From NCBI GenBank assembly GCA_038323375.1, contig JBBQGV010000010.1:1-64000 (forward strand): a stretch of DNA of 64,000 bases, in the 5' to 3' direction. The notes under the pieces were generated by a model that was given only the letters and a program-made list of their open reading frames with translations, did no database searches and had not been told where the DNA came from. The first letter of the stretch is position 1. Each line of letters begins with the position of its first letter. The stretch is from JABWAJ01 sp038323375 (GTDB taxonomy: Bacteria > Bacteroidota > Bacteroidia > Chitinophagales > Saprospiraceae). This document shows positions 43,958 through 53,744 of this stretch, piece by piece. Made by a program: the position numbers and the translations under genes.

Positions 43958-44098
43958 ATTTGAGCGCAGTAGGGTGCGACCCTCGCGGTCGCCCAAACAC
44001 TCGAAATGATTTGAAAATTTGGTGATTTGAGCGCGGGCAAAGCCGGTAGGGTGCGACCCTCGCGGTCGCCCAAACACCCGAAATGATTTGAAAATTTG
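43958..44098. repeat. duplicated hairpin-bearing repeat
   Basis: Two copies: 43969-44021 and 44046-44098, 53 bp each with one difference, both preceded by gatttgagcgc. Each contains the hairpin gcgacc-ctcgc-ggtcgc. The second copy carries a longer lead-in (gggcaaagcc). Flanked by gaaaatttg words. Confidence 0.85.
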
Positions 44099-44120
44099 AA
44101 AATTTGAAGATTACAACAAT

Positions 44121-45524
44121 ATGAGTGGCAACCATTTATTCGAGGAAAAAACCTACGCAGCACGGCGCAAACGCCTGCAACAAGCTATCCCGTCGGGGAT
44201 TATTTTGTTGATGGGCAATGAAGAAAGTCCCTGCAATTACGCGGACAATGTTTATCCTTTTCGGCAGGACAGCAATTTCCTGTATTTTTTGGGGATAGAC
44301 AAACCCGGGCTTGCCGCGATTATTGACATAGACGCGGGCAAAACCATCCTGTTTGGCGATGACCCCGACATCATGCACATCGTGTGGATGGGCGCGCTGC
44401 CTTCCATGGCGGAACTTGCTGCCGCGGCAGGCGGGGCGGATACGGCATCTTATGCTCAAATTGAAAGCTATTTGGCGGAAGCCCGCAGTAAAGGTCGTTT
44501 TATTCACTACCTACCGCCCTACCGCGCAGACAACAGCATCAAACTCAGCCGCTGGTTGGGCATCTCCTTAGACGGGTTGGCGGCTGGCGCTTCTGTTCCT
44601 TTGATTGAAGCTGTGGTGGCTCAGCGATCCTGCAAATCCGACGAGGAAATAGCTGAAATGGAAAAAGCGGTCAACACTTCCGGATTGATGCACCTTGCTG
44701 CCATGAAAGCTGCCCGCGCCGGTAGGAAAGAGTACGAATTAGTGGGACTGGTAGAAAGCATTGCCCGCGCAGGCGGCGGCGGCTTGCCCTACACCGTCAT
44801 CCTTTCCGTAAACGGACAAATCCTCCACAACCACTACTATGGCAATACCCTGCAATCCGGACAATTGGTGCTGGGTGATTTTGGGGCAGATACCGCCATG
44901 CACTACGCAGGCGACATCACGCGTACGTTCCCGGTGGATCAAAAATTCACTGCCCGGCAAAAAGAAATTTACCAGATCGTACTCAATACGGAAGTTGCGG
45001 CCATACAGTCGCTAAAACCCGGCGTTCGCTACCTCGATGTGCATTTAGCCGCCAGCCGCCATATTGCGGAAGGGTTAAAGTCGCTGGGCTTGATGAAAGG
45101 AGATCTCGATGAAGCTGTAGCAGCCGGGGCGCATGCCCTGTTTTTTCCGCACGGACTTGGCCACATGATTGGCCTCGACGTACACGACATGGAAGATCTG
45201 GGCGAAAACTATGTTGGGTACGGCAATGAACTTATCCGAAGCACCCAGTTTGGTTTGCGTTCGCTGCGCTTGGCTCGCACGCTGGAGCCGGGATTTGTAT
45301 TGACCGTCGAACCTGGCATTTATTTTATTCCGGAGCTCATCAATCTGTGGCGAAAAGAAAACCTCCACACCGAATTTATCAACTACGACAAGTTAGAAGC
45401 CTACTTCGATTTCGGAGGTATCCGTATAGAGGACAACGTACTGATTACGACCGAAGGCCACCGCGTTTTGGGAAATCCTATTCCTAAAACTCTTGCGGAA
45501 GTAGAGGCTTTGAGGATTGGATAG
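44121..45524 (+). CDS. pepP: Xaa-Pro aminopeptidase P
   Basis: 467 residues. The creatinase-like N-terminal domain (PFRQDSNFLYFLGIDKPGLAAI) is followed by the pita-bread metallopeptidase domain with all dimetal ligands visible: DFGADTAMHYAGDITRTFPV (two Asp), HGLGHMIGLDVHD (His), EPGFVLTVEPGIYF (Glu) and GGIRIEDNVLIT (Glu). Removes N-terminal residues before proline; no signal peptide. The next gene starts 1 bp after the stop, so they form an operon. Confidence 0.95.
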   Translation: MSGNHLFEEKTYAARRKRLQQAIPSGIILLMGNEESPCNYADNVYPFRQDSNFLYFLGIDKPGLAAIIDIDAGKTILFGDDPDIMHIVWMGALPSMAELAAAAGGADTASYAQIESYLAEARSKGRFIHYLPPYRADNSIKLSRWLGISLDGLAAGASVPLIEAVVAQRSCKSDEEIAEMEKAVNTSGLMHLAAMKAARAGRKEYELVGLVESIARAGGGGLPYTVILSVNGQILHNHYYGNTLQSGQLVLGDFGADTAMHYAGDITRTFPVDQKFTARQKEIYQIVLNTEVAAIQSLKPGVRYLDVHLAASRHIAEGLKSLGLMKGDLDEAVAAGAHALFFPHGLGHMIGLDVHDMEDLGENYVGYGNELIRSTQFGLRSLRLARTLEPGFVLTVEPGIYFIPELINLWRKENLHTEFINYDKLEAYFDFGGIRIEDNVLITTEGHRVLGNPIPKTLAEVEALRIG

Positions 45525-45525
45525 G

Positions 45526-46227
45526 ATGTTTGGATACACCCGGCGGCGGCTATCCGATGTAATCCTGCAATTGCCCGTCCGACTTCGGCGATTGGCGCTC
45601 CATGTTGCTGATCCCAAAGGCAGGTCTGATGTGGCCTATGCCGCTTTCCCTCGCTGGATGAGCGGCGCTTTCTGGTTGCTGGAACTGCTGCTGCTGCTTT
45701 TAGAAATTGCCGGGTTTCCCGAATTCTACGAGTTGCTTGCCGCAGTTTTCAAGTTCCGCACCCGAAAACTAACCGAACAGGAAATCCGCCTTGCAAAAAG
45801 TATTTTTGGCGATACACTTCAATACGAATACATCCGGGTAGACGAATCCGCCTATATCGGCCCACGCCAGAGCCGATTTTGTTATGTCAGTTTTTACACC
45901 CTGAACAGTTGGGGACAAATCTATCCTGCCTTGCTGATCCACGAGTTGACCCACGTTTGGCAATACCAGCACCTTGGTATCCGCTATATTCCACGTGCCC
46001 TTGCGGCTCAACGCACGGCCTCCGGGTATAATTACGGAGGAGAACCAGCCCTCGAACAGGCTATCGCTTCCGGCAAGAGCCTCGCTTTTTTCAATTTAGA
46101 ACAACAAGCTGATTTAGTGGAAGATTACTATCGGCTTCAAAACGGGCTTCCGGCCCAATGGAACCGGAATGCCGCTCCCCAACTTTCGCTGTACGAATTC
46201 CTGCTTACTGGCATCATCAACCGTTAA
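45526..46227 (+). CDS. putative membrane-associated HExxH metalloprotease
   Basis: 233 residues. Basic N-terminus (MFGYTRRRLSDVILQLPVRL), a strongly hydrophobic segment (about 45-65, GAFWLLELLLLLLEIAGF), then a soluble domain with the zinc motif HELTHVWQYQH (His139, Glu140, His143). EQQADLVEDYY about 65 residues later may give the third ligand. Similar HELTHVWQ proteins are known as DUF4157-like peptidases. The start at 45526 follows the pepP stop directly; an upstream TTG is less likely. Confidence 0.75.
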   Translation: MFGYTRRRLSDVILQLPVRLRRLALHVADPKGRSDVAYAAFPRWMSGAFWLLELLLLLLEIAGFPEFYELLAAVFKFRTRKLTEQEIRLAKSIFGDTLQYEYIRVDESAYIGPRQSRFCYVSFYTLNSWGQIYPALLIHELTHVWQYQHLGIRYIPRALAAQRTASGYNYGGEPALEQAIASGKSLAFFNLEQQADLVEDYYRLQNGLPAQWNRNAAPQLSLYEFLLTGIINR

Positions 46228-46342
46228 TTTACTCCAACCCGAAGTTGGTTGAAGATTGCCCGCCATTGGTTGAAAAGAAAATGCCAGTACCCACCAGTTC
46301 GCTACATTTAACCACAAGCAATTCAAAATCAACTTTAAAATC

Positions 46343-47923
46343 ATGAAAAAACACTTCTTCTTTGCCCTGTTTGTCGTTCTCAGCCTGCGGGGCAGCGCCC
46401 AAACCACTGCCAACCCGCCTTTTTTGATGGAACTGCAAGAAGTTACCTTTCCGGAATGGCCGCCCCTGCATTCTTTCGCCTTCGCTCAATGGGACGGCTA
46501 CTGGATCATGGTTGCAGGCAGGAGCAACGGGCTGCACGGCTTCTTTCCGTTCACCGGATTCCCGGAAAGTACTGCCAATAAATACATTTGGGTACTCGAT
46601 CCGAATAGTGGCGAAAAATGGTCTTACGACGTCACCCAACTTCCTGTGCATTTGTCGGATGCCTTGTTGGTTACCAACCCACAATTTGTACAGCTTGACC
46701 ACAAACTCTACCTTGTTGGAGGGTATGGCAAAGAAACAGCAAGCGGCGATTTCATTACCTTTTCAAAAATGACTGCGCTCGATTTGCCGGTTTTGGTTAA
46801 TGCCGTCCAAAACGCGGGCAATGTGCAAAGCGCCCTGCGTCAGACTAACGACGACCGACTCAAAATATGCGGAGGAGAAATGCACCACCTGGCAGACGAA
46901 TTATACCTCGTTGGCGGGCACAATTTTGAGGGCCTGTACAGCCAGACAGGCGCGCCGGTTTTTACTCAAACCTACACCAATAAAATCCTGCGTTTCCGCA
47001 TTCAGGATGACGCCAACTCGTTGGGCATTACCAATTACACCGCTTTTCAGGATGCGGAATACCACCGCCGCGACCTCAACCTCGCGCCCCTCATGCTTCC
47101 GGGAATGACCCCGGCTTTAGGGGTTTATGGTGGCGTATTTCGTCCCGACGCGGATGTCCCTTATTTCAACCCGATCTATATCAGTGAAGAAAGCATTGAA
47201 CTTGATGCATCCTACGAACAAAAAATGAGCCACTATACCTGCCCTATCGTTCCGATGTACGACGAAGTCGCCGAAAACATGTACTCCATTTTTTTTGCTG
47301 GATTGAGCTACCATACCTACAACGAAAACGCCCAAACTTTTGAAGAAGACGACCTTGTGCCGTTTATTGATCAAATCACCACGTTCATTCGCTACGCGGA
47401 TGGCAGTTCGGAAGAAGTGGTACTGCCTCAGGTTTTTGATGAGTTGTTGGGAACCAATGGCAAATTTATTCTTAACGAAAACATTGCGCATTACCCCAAC
47501 GAAGTGATCAATCTGCGTGCCTTACAAGGCCGGACAGAAGCTGGGTGCATCTTCGGCGGCATCAAGGCGGTGATACCGAACATTACCCCAAGCAGCGCCA
47601 CCAACCGCTTGTTTAAAGTGTTCATTACCACTTTATTACCCAACCCAACGGTAGAAAACAGCGTCGAGGCGGTCAAAATAGCCCTGACGCCCAACCCATT
47701 CAGCTACGAAACACAGATTCAGCTTTCGCACCGGGAAGCTTTCAAACGAGCCGTATTGACCGATTTATCCGGGCGATTCGTGTTCGTGCTGGAGGAGGAA
47801 GATTCGCATATAATGCTGCAACAGGCAGAAACGGCATTGAGGGCGCTAAAACCGGGCCTCTATAACCTGGCTCTTGAAGGTGCCCGGCAGAAAGTCGTCA
47901 CGAAAGTTGTTAAGATACATTAA
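46343..47923 (+). CDS. secreted kelch-like protein with C-terminal sorting domain
   Basis: 526 residues. Signal peptide ending RGSAQ (about residue 19). Kelch-type strands recur: DGYWIMVAGRSNGLHGF, HKLYLVGGYGKETASGDF, DELYLVGGHNFEGLYSQ, suggesting a beta-propeller. The last 80 residues (LTPNPFSYETQIQLSHREAF to VVTKVVKIH) look like a T9SS type A sorting domain, though less like the others in this window. Probably a surface or secreted protein; ligand unknown. Confidence 0.8.
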   Translation: MKKHFFFALFVVLSLRGSAQTTANPPFLMELQEVTFPEWPPLHSFAFAQWDGYWIMVAGRSNGLHGFFPFTGFPESTANKYIWVLDPNSGEKWSYDVTQLPVHLSDALLVTNPQFVQLDHKLYLVGGYGKETASGDFITFSKMTALDLPVLVNAVQNAGNVQSALRQTNDDRLKICGGEMHHLADELYLVGGHNFEGLYSQTGAPVFTQTYTNKILRFRIQDDANSLGITNYTAFQDAEYHRRDLNLAPLMLPGMTPALGVYGGVFRPDADVPYFNPIYISEESIELDASYEQKMSHYTCPIVPMYDEVAENMYSIFFAGLSYHTYNENAQTFEEDDLVPFIDQITTFIRYADGSSEEVVLPQVFDELLGTNGKFILNENIAHYPNEVINLRALQGRTEAGCIFGGIKAVIPNITPSSATNRLFKVFITTLLPNPTVENSVEAVKIALTPNPFSYETQIQLSHREAFKRAVLTDLSGRFVFVLEEEDSHIMLQQAETALRALKPGLYNLALEGARQKVVTKVVKIH

Positions 47924-48001
47924 CTCAATAAAATACAAATTGCTAACCTTGAAACATACCTTTTCAAAAATCAAAAACGTTAAACACGCAAAACACGATC
48001 C

Positions 48002-48649
48002 ATGTTAACGAGAACGGTTATTTCCACACTTTTTTTGGCCATTTGCTGCTTCACCACTGCGGAAGCGCAATTCAAAATTGGTCTCCGCGTAGGCGCAAGC
48101 ACCACGGATATTGACCCAAGCGATCTGAACATTATAGAAAATGGTACTTCCCAGTTGTCTTTAGCGCTAAAAGAGGCCCGTTACGGCATCCACGGCGGTT
48201 TGGTCATTCAGGCGAAAATCGGCAAATTTTTGATCCAACCCGAATTCCTGTTCAACTCCAGCCGGGTAGATTTTGAAGTCACGGATCCTCAAAATCCTGA
48301 CCTGCCAGCAGAAATCAAGGAAGAAAAATACCAACATCTGGATATTCCGCTGCTGTTTGGTGCCAAATTTGGCCCCCTGCGCCTGCACGCCGGGCCGGTT
48401 GGACACGTCTACATCAACAGCTCTTCTGAATTGACGGACGTGGAGGGCTACGAACAAAAATTCGATGAATTTACCTTTGGCTGGCAAGGCGGCCTGGGGC
48501 TGGATATCTGGAAATTGATGATTGACCTCCGCTACGAAGGCAACTTCTCCAAGTTCGGCGATCACCTCACTTTTTTTGGCGATGACTACAAATTTGACCA
48601 GTCGGCAGCTCGTTTCCTTTTTTCAGTAGGATTCATGTTTGGAAAATAG
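48002..48649 (+). CDS. porin-family outer-membrane beta-barrel protein
   Basis: 215 residues. Signal peptide (MLTRTVISTLFLAICCFTTA, ending near AEAQ), then FKIGLRVGASTTDIDPSDL, YGIHGGLVIQAKIGKFLIQPE, LDIPLLFGAKFGPLRLHAGP and a final aromatic strand FLFSVGFMFGK: the eight-strand OmpW/PorT-like barrel common in Bacteroidota. No specific role visible. The stop TAG (48647-48649) abuts a structured repeat element. Confidence 0.82.
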   Translation: MLTRTVISTLFLAICCFTTAEAQFKIGLRVGASTTDIDPSDLNIIENGTSQLSLALKEARYGIHGGLVIQAKIGKFLIQPEFLFNSSRVDFEVTDPQNPDLPAEIKEEKYQHLDIPLLFGAKFGPLRLHAGPVGHVYINSSSELTDVEGYEQKFDEFTFGWQGGLGLDIWKLMIDLRYEGNFSKFGDHLTFFGDDYKFDQSAARFLFSVGFMFGK

Positions 48650-48778
48650 TGCCCGGCTTTATAGCCCGATAGCGGCGTTATGCTCGGCTCAAAACTGGTC
48701 ATTTACACAAGTAAAATCCCACTTTTGGGTCTTCACAGGCCTTGCTCTCGAACTCTAAAGCCAGACACCCAACTAAAT
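48649..48778. repeat. structured dispersed element, copy D
   Basis: The most diverged copy: gtgcccggctttatagcccgata at the left, aactctaaagccagacaccc at the right, and apical hairpin tttac-acaa-gtaaa (48702-48715), keeping the stem while the loop changes from GCGA to ACAA. The inner stem is poor. Lies between the porin-family gene and sbcD. Confidence 0.8.
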
Positions 48779-48837
48779 TAATTAATGCCATTTTGCCAAA
48801 CTTTGCCGATCTTCGGCTCGATCAAATTACGGCATCA

Positions 48838-50082
48838 ATGCGCATCCTGCATACTTCAGATTGGCATCTGGGGCAAAAATTTCTGCACAACGACCGGGAA
48901 ACCGAGCACCGCTTAGCATTAGACTGGCTTCAGCATTGCATTGAAACCCACGAGGTAGAGGCGCTGATTGTCTCCGGCGACATTTTTGACGTAGGCAATC
49001 CGCCAAACTACGCGCTGCAACTCTACTACCGCTTTCTGACCGGATTGCTCGGCACGGCCTGCCGTAACATCGTCATTACCGGTGGCAACCACGATTCCCC
49101 CTCCACATTAGATGCGCCCCGCGAATTGTTGCAAGCCTTGAATATTCAAGTAATGGGTGCCGCGCCGGAAAACCCGAAAGACGCCATGCTCGAACTAAAA
49201 GATGAGCAAGGCCGCTTATTGGCCGTTGTCGCAGCGGTTCCTTTTTTGCGCGACCGGGATTTACGCCAGGGCGGCAACCCCACAAGCGGATTTGATCGGG
49301 TGGCGCGGGTGCGGGAGGGCATTGTGCAACATTATCAACAATTGGCGGCCTGCGCCGAGCCTTACCGGCAATACAATGTTCCGATACTCGCCACCGGACA
49401 CCTCTACGCCTTCGGGGCGGCGAGCTCCGACAAGCAGGACAATATCTACCTCGGCGACGTTGCCAACATCGAAGCGGGGCAGTTTCCGGACATTTTCGAT
49501 TACGTTGCACTCGGACATATCCATCGCGCACAAACCATCGGCGACGCTGCGCATATCCGCTATTCCGGGTCACTCCTGCCGTTGAGTTTCAGCGAAGTGA
49601 AAGACGACAAAAGTGTCAGTTTGCTCGATTTTGAAGGACAAAAACTGAAAAACATCCAGCAAATTCCAGTGCCCGTTTTTCGGCGGTTAAAAACCATTCA
49701 GGGCGACCTGGAAGGGGTAAAAGAAAGCTTGCAACGTTTTGCCGAAAGGCCACATGGTTCTTTAATACCCTGGGTTGAAGTTTTGATAGAAACGGATCAA
49801 TACGTCCCGCAAATGGATGTGCAGTTGCGCGATTTTGCCACCGGTATGAACCTGGAATTGCTAAAAATCAGGGTCAACCGAATCGGAGTAAGCCCCGACA
49901 GCGATACCGAAACAGCAGGGGTTGCGCTGGAAGATTTAGAAGTGACCGAGGTGTTCAAAAAGCGCTGCGAACAATTCCAAATCCCCGAAGCGGAAAGCGG
50001 CGCGTTGATGCAAACTTTCTTAGAGCTTCGCCAGTGGATGCAGGAAAACCAGGATGCTACCCTTAACCAGCCCATCGCATGA
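48838..50082 (+). CDS. sbcD: nuclease SbcCD subunit D
   Basis: 414 residues, the Mre11-type subunit that opens hairpins and trims protein-blocked ends with SbcC. Metallophosphoesterase motifs in order: HTSDWHLG (Asp8, His10), SGDIFDVGNP, GGNHDSP, ATGHLYAFGA and ALGHIHRAQ. The ATG at 48838 yields MRILHTSDWHLG; the longer frame from 48742 runs through repeat copy D. The stop overlaps the sbcC start by ATGA. Confidence 0.95.
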   Translation: MRILHTSDWHLGQKFLHNDRETEHRLALDWLQHCIETHEVEALIVSGDIFDVGNPPNYALQLYYRFLTGLLGTACRNIVITGGNHDSPSTLDAPRELLQALNIQVMGAAPENPKDAMLELKDEQGRLLAVVAAVPFLRDRDLRQGGNPTSGFDRVARVREGIVQHYQQLAACAEPYRQYNVPILATGHLYAFGAASSDKQDNIYLGDVANIEAGQFPDIFDYVALGHIHRAQTIGDAAHIRYSGSLLPLSFSEVKDDKSVSLLDFEGQKLKNIQQIPVPVFRRLKTIQGDLEGVKESLQRFAERPHGSLIPWVEVLIETDQYVPQMDVQLRDFATGMNLELLKIRVNRIGVSPDSDTETAGVALEDLEVTEVFKKRCEQFQIPEAESGALMQTFLELRQWMQENQDATLNQPIA

Positions 50083-53000
50083 AAATCCGGAAAGTCGTCA
50101 TACAAAACCTCAATTCGCTTCGCGGTCAGTCCGAAATTGATTTCATCAACGGGCCGTTGGCGCAAAGCGATCTTTTTGCCATTACGGGAGATACGGGTGC
50201 CGGAAAAACCACCATCCTCGACGCCATCACCCTGGCGCTTTACGGCAAAATACACCGAAACAAAGAAGTAAAAGAAGCCCTGTCTTACGGCGCAATCGAA
50301 GCGTCGGCGGGCGTGGAATTTGAAACCGCAAAAGCCATTTTTTTTGCATCCTGGAGCATCCGCCGTACGCGAAAACAAGTGGATGGCAATATTGTAGGCC
50401 CGGATCGGGAACTCTCAAAATGGAACGATGAAAAACAAGCGTTTGAAATCATTGCCGAAAAAGTAAAGGAAGTTGACGCCAAAGTAGAGGAAGTCACCGG
50501 CTTAGACTTCGACCGTTTTTGCCGTTCGGTTTTGTTGTCGCAGGGCGATTTTGCCGCGTTTTTAAAAGCCAATGAAAAAGAGCGCAGCGAACTGCTGGAA
50601 CGCATCACCGGCGCCGAAATATACAGCCAGCTTTCTATCGCCGCTTTTGAAAAGCACAAGCAGGAAGCTGCGAAATTAGCGGATTTGAAAAAAGAAATGG
50701 ACGCTCTGAAGCTTGTTGAGGAAGCGACTTTGGACGCTTGGCACCAGGAACGCGAAGAAAAAACGAACGAAAGTGCATTGATGAAAGCGGCGATAGAAAA
50801 CCTGCGGGCCCGCATCCAGCGCATCGAAAAGCAAAACGAATTAATCGAAAGACAAAAAACGCTCGATGAAGCCCTACAGTTGTTGGCATCAGAAACGCTC
50901 GCGGCACAAGCCGATTTGGAAAAATTAGCCCGATACGACCTTGCACAACCCTGCTCTCCCGATATCGCGCGCTTAGACGATTGGGGCCAGCGTTTGGAAG
51001 CGATGGCAACCGAATTGACCCAATTGGCGGCCTCCATTACAGAAAAACAGGCTGAAAAAGAAGGGACTGCCGCTCAATTGAGCGAAAGCGAAATGTTGTT
51101 GAAAGCGCTCGAACAGGAGCAAATACAGCTCCAGCCGCTTTGGGATGAAGCCGCCCGGCTCGATGTACAATTGGAAGAAAAAAGCGCAGCGTTTGCCCGA
51201 CAGCAGCAAGCGCTGCAACAAGCCACCGCTGAATTGGATGACAGCCGCCGTCAAGATGCAGCCTTACAGCAGCGGATTGCTGCGCTCGATCAGCAAATTG
51301 AGATCGCCGAAGCCTGGATTGCGGAGCGGCCAATCTGGGAAGAACTGAATGGTGATTTGCCTGAAATTGAGTTGCGGCGCGACCAATTACGCGACTTCAC
51401 GACCAGTAAAACGGACCTTGATCGAAAAGTCGCATCCCACCAAAAACAATTCGCTGTACTAAAGGCCGAAGTTGCAGCAATGGATGGCGCGGCCTCCAAT
51501 CTGAGTTCGGAAATTGCAGCGCTGCAAGAGCAATTCAAAGCAGGCAGTCCGGAAAAATACGCGCAAAACCGCAATGAATTGCTGCAACTGCTCTCGATCG
51601 AAATCCAGGAACTGAACGATGAGACGCGGTTGCTCAGGGAATTATCGGAGCTTACGGAAAGCTACAACAACCTGCTTGTGGAGCTTTCTACGCTTGAAGA
51701 GCAGGTGTTGCACCTCGAAAACGAAGAAGAAGAAATCAATAAACGGATCATGTCCTCTTTGGAAGTGGTGGAAGATATGGAACTGCGTTTGGCGTTCAAA
51801 AAACAGGTCTATGCAGACCAGTTGCTGATTGCCAATTACGAAAAAGACCGGGATGAGCTGAAAGAAGGCGAACCTTGCCCGCTCTGCTTTTCCATCCACC
51901 ATCCTTTTCATCAGAACCACCACAAGCGGCCTTTTGTGGATCAGGCGAAGCAGGAATTGGATGCAGCAACCCGTCAGTATGAGTTACTGCACAAAGAGCA
52001 ACGGCAGTTGCTACTCCGCCAAAATGAAATCGCGACCCAAATCCGCCAACTTCGCGGCGACGAATTGAAACCCCTGAGTGGTGCCATCGAAAAACAACTG
52101 CAACAAATTCTGGGATACGAAGATAAAATTGCCCGTATTGCGCCAGAATGGTCCGATTCAAGTTTTGCGCTGTCGCGGTCGCATCTGTTGCAAAGCAAAG
52201 TGGCAGCAGTGCAGGAAACCGCTGTTTTGAAGCGGGTTCAGAAAGAAAAATTAGCAAAAGTCAACGCAGAACTGGATGAAAAAGAGCGCCTTTTACAGGA
52301 AAAAAGCAAACACCTGAGCGAACGCGTCACAGAACTGCGGGTTTTGGAAAATGAATTGCAGAACGCCACCGCGCAACAGCAAGAGGTTGGGGCTAAGTTG
52401 GCGGAAATTCAGGCGTCGTCAGCGCTCCTGTTGCAAAAATATGACCTGAAATTCAGCGTCGAAACAGCCCGGGAAAACTTTGATACGCTCAGAAAATGGA
52501 CCGATCTATGGCGATTGGGCAAAGAAAAACTTGCCATTGCCCAAAACGATCGCGAAGCAACCCGCCGCGAAGTGCAACAGGTGCAAAAACAAACCCAACA
52601 ATTTGCCGGAAGGCACGAACAGTTGCAACGCGCCGTACAAGCAGAACAAGCCACTTTTAATGCGCTGCAAAATCAGCGCCGAACGGTGCTTGGCGATAAA
52701 AATCCGATGGAGGAGCGAGCGGCGTATTCAGAAAAAACAGGAGACCAAAAGCTGAAAACCCAGGCGTTGCGCGAGGCGTTAAATGCAATCTCCGCCAATT
52801 TGGAAAGTGATTTGCGCTTACAGCAAGCCCGTTTATCAGAAAGCCTGACTTTGCAGGAAAAAGCCTCGGCATTGGTAACTACCCTGAACGAATCCGCCCA
52901 AAAGGCAGGATTTGCGTCCCTCGAAGCGCTCAGAGAAGCTTTGCTTTCGCAAGAAGAACGCACGGCGCTTGAAGTTTTGAAAAAACGATTGGAACAAAAA

Positions 53001-53744
53001 GCCCTCGAAATCCAGGAAACGAAAAAAGGGTTAGCCGAAGCCTGGGCGCAAGTCAAAACGGAAGGGGAAGAACCCAGTGATTATGTGGCCTTACAATTGG
53101 AGCAGGCCGAAAAAACTGCACTTTACGATACGCTTCAGCAATTGATTGGCGGCCTGAATGAAAAATTAGCGTTCAACGAAAAACAGAAAAAAACGGCTCA
53201 ATTGTTGATCCAAACCATTCAAAATCAGGAAAAAGAACTCACCAGATGGGCCAAATTGAATGAACTCATCGGGCAGGCCGATGGCAAAAAATTCCGGGTG
53301 TTTGCGCAATCGCTGACCCTGCGAAAACTGACCGCTTTGGCCAACCGGCACCTCACCCGCCTGAATGGCCGCTACCTGATTCGCAAGCGCAGCAGCGAAG
53401 ACCTTGAATTAGAGATTGTAGATACCTTCCAGGCCGACAACCGCCGTTCGATGAACACGTTATCGGGCGGCGAAAGCTTTGTGGTCAGCCTCGCCCTGGC
53501 GCTGGGCTTGTCCGACCTGGCCGGGCGCAACACCACCATCCGCTCCCTGTTTATTGACGAAGGCTTCGGGGCTTTGGACGACAACAGCCTCGACCTTGTG
53601 GTCACCACGCTCGAAAACCTACAAGCTTCGGGCAAAACCATCGGCGTCATTTCGCACGTAAAGGCGATGAAAGAGCGGATTGCGACGCAGATTCAGGTAA
53701 AAAAGAGCGGAAATGGGTTTAGTGAATTAGTGATAACTGTTTAG
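50079..53744 (+). CDS. sbcC: nuclease SbcCD subunit C
   Basis: 1,221 residues, Rad50-type ATPase. Walker A GDTGAGKT at residues 37-44; long coiled coils with the zinc hook CPLC (Cys600, Cys603) at the apex; signature NTLSGGESFVVSLALALGL and Walker B RSLFIDEGFGALDD near the C-terminus. Complete. Translationally coupled to sbcD. The stop codon TAG at 53742-53744 is part of the inverted end of an element. Confidence 0.96.
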   Translation: MKIRKVVIQNLNSLRGQSEIDFINGPLAQSDLFAITGDTGAGKTTILDAITLALYGKIHRNKEVKEALSYGAIEASAGVEFETAKAIFFASWSIRRTRKQVDGNIVGPDRELSKWNDEKQAFEIIAEKVKEVDAKVEEVTGLDFDRFCRSVLLSQGDFAAFLKANEKERSELLERITGAEIYSQLSIAAFEKHKQEAAKLADLKKEMDALKLVEEATLDAWHQEREEKTNESALMKAAIENLRARIQRIEKQNELIERQKTLDEALQLLASETLAAQADLEKLARYDLAQPCSPDIARLDDWGQRLEAMATELTQLAASITEKQAEKEGTAAQLSESEMLLKALEQEQIQLQPLWDEAARLDVQLEEKSAAFARQQQALQQATAELDDSRRQDAALQQRIAALDQQIEIAEAWIAERPIWEELNGDLPEIELRRDQLRDFTTSKTDLDRKVASHQKQFAVLKAEVAAMDGAASNLSSEIAALQEQFKAGSPEKYAQNRNELLQLLSIEIQELNDETRLLRELSELTESYNNLLVELSTLEEQVLHLENEEEEINKRIMSSLEVVEDMELRLAFKKQVYADQLLIANYEKDRDELKEGEPCPLCFSIHHPFHQNHHKRPFVDQAKQELDAATRQYELLHKEQRQLLLRQNEIATQIRQLRGDELKPLSGAIEKQLQQILGYEDKIARIAPEWSDSSFALSRSHLLQSKVAAVQETAVLKRVQKEKLAKVNAELDEKERLLQEKSKHLSERVTELRVLENELQNATAQQQEVGAKLAEIQASSALLLQKYDLKFSVETARENFDTLRKWTDLWRLGKEKLAIAQNDREATRREVQQVQKQTQQFAGRHEQLQRAVQAEQATFNALQNQRRTVLGDKNPMEERAAYSEKTGDQKLKTQALREALNAISANLESDLRLQQARLSESLTLQEKASALVTTLNESAQKAGFASLEALREALLSQEERTALEVLKKRLEQKALEIQETKKGLAEAWAQVKTEGEEPSDYVALQLEQAEKTALYDTLQQLIGGLNEKLAFNEKQKKTAQLLIQTIQNQEKELTRWAKLNELIGQADGKKFRVFAQSLTLRKLTALANRHLTRLNGRYLIRKRSSEDLELEIVDTFQADNRRSMNTLSGGESFVVSLALALGLSDLAGRNTTIRSLFIDEGFGALDDNSLDLVVTTLENLQASGKTIGVISHVKAMKERIATQIQVKKSGNGFSELVITV

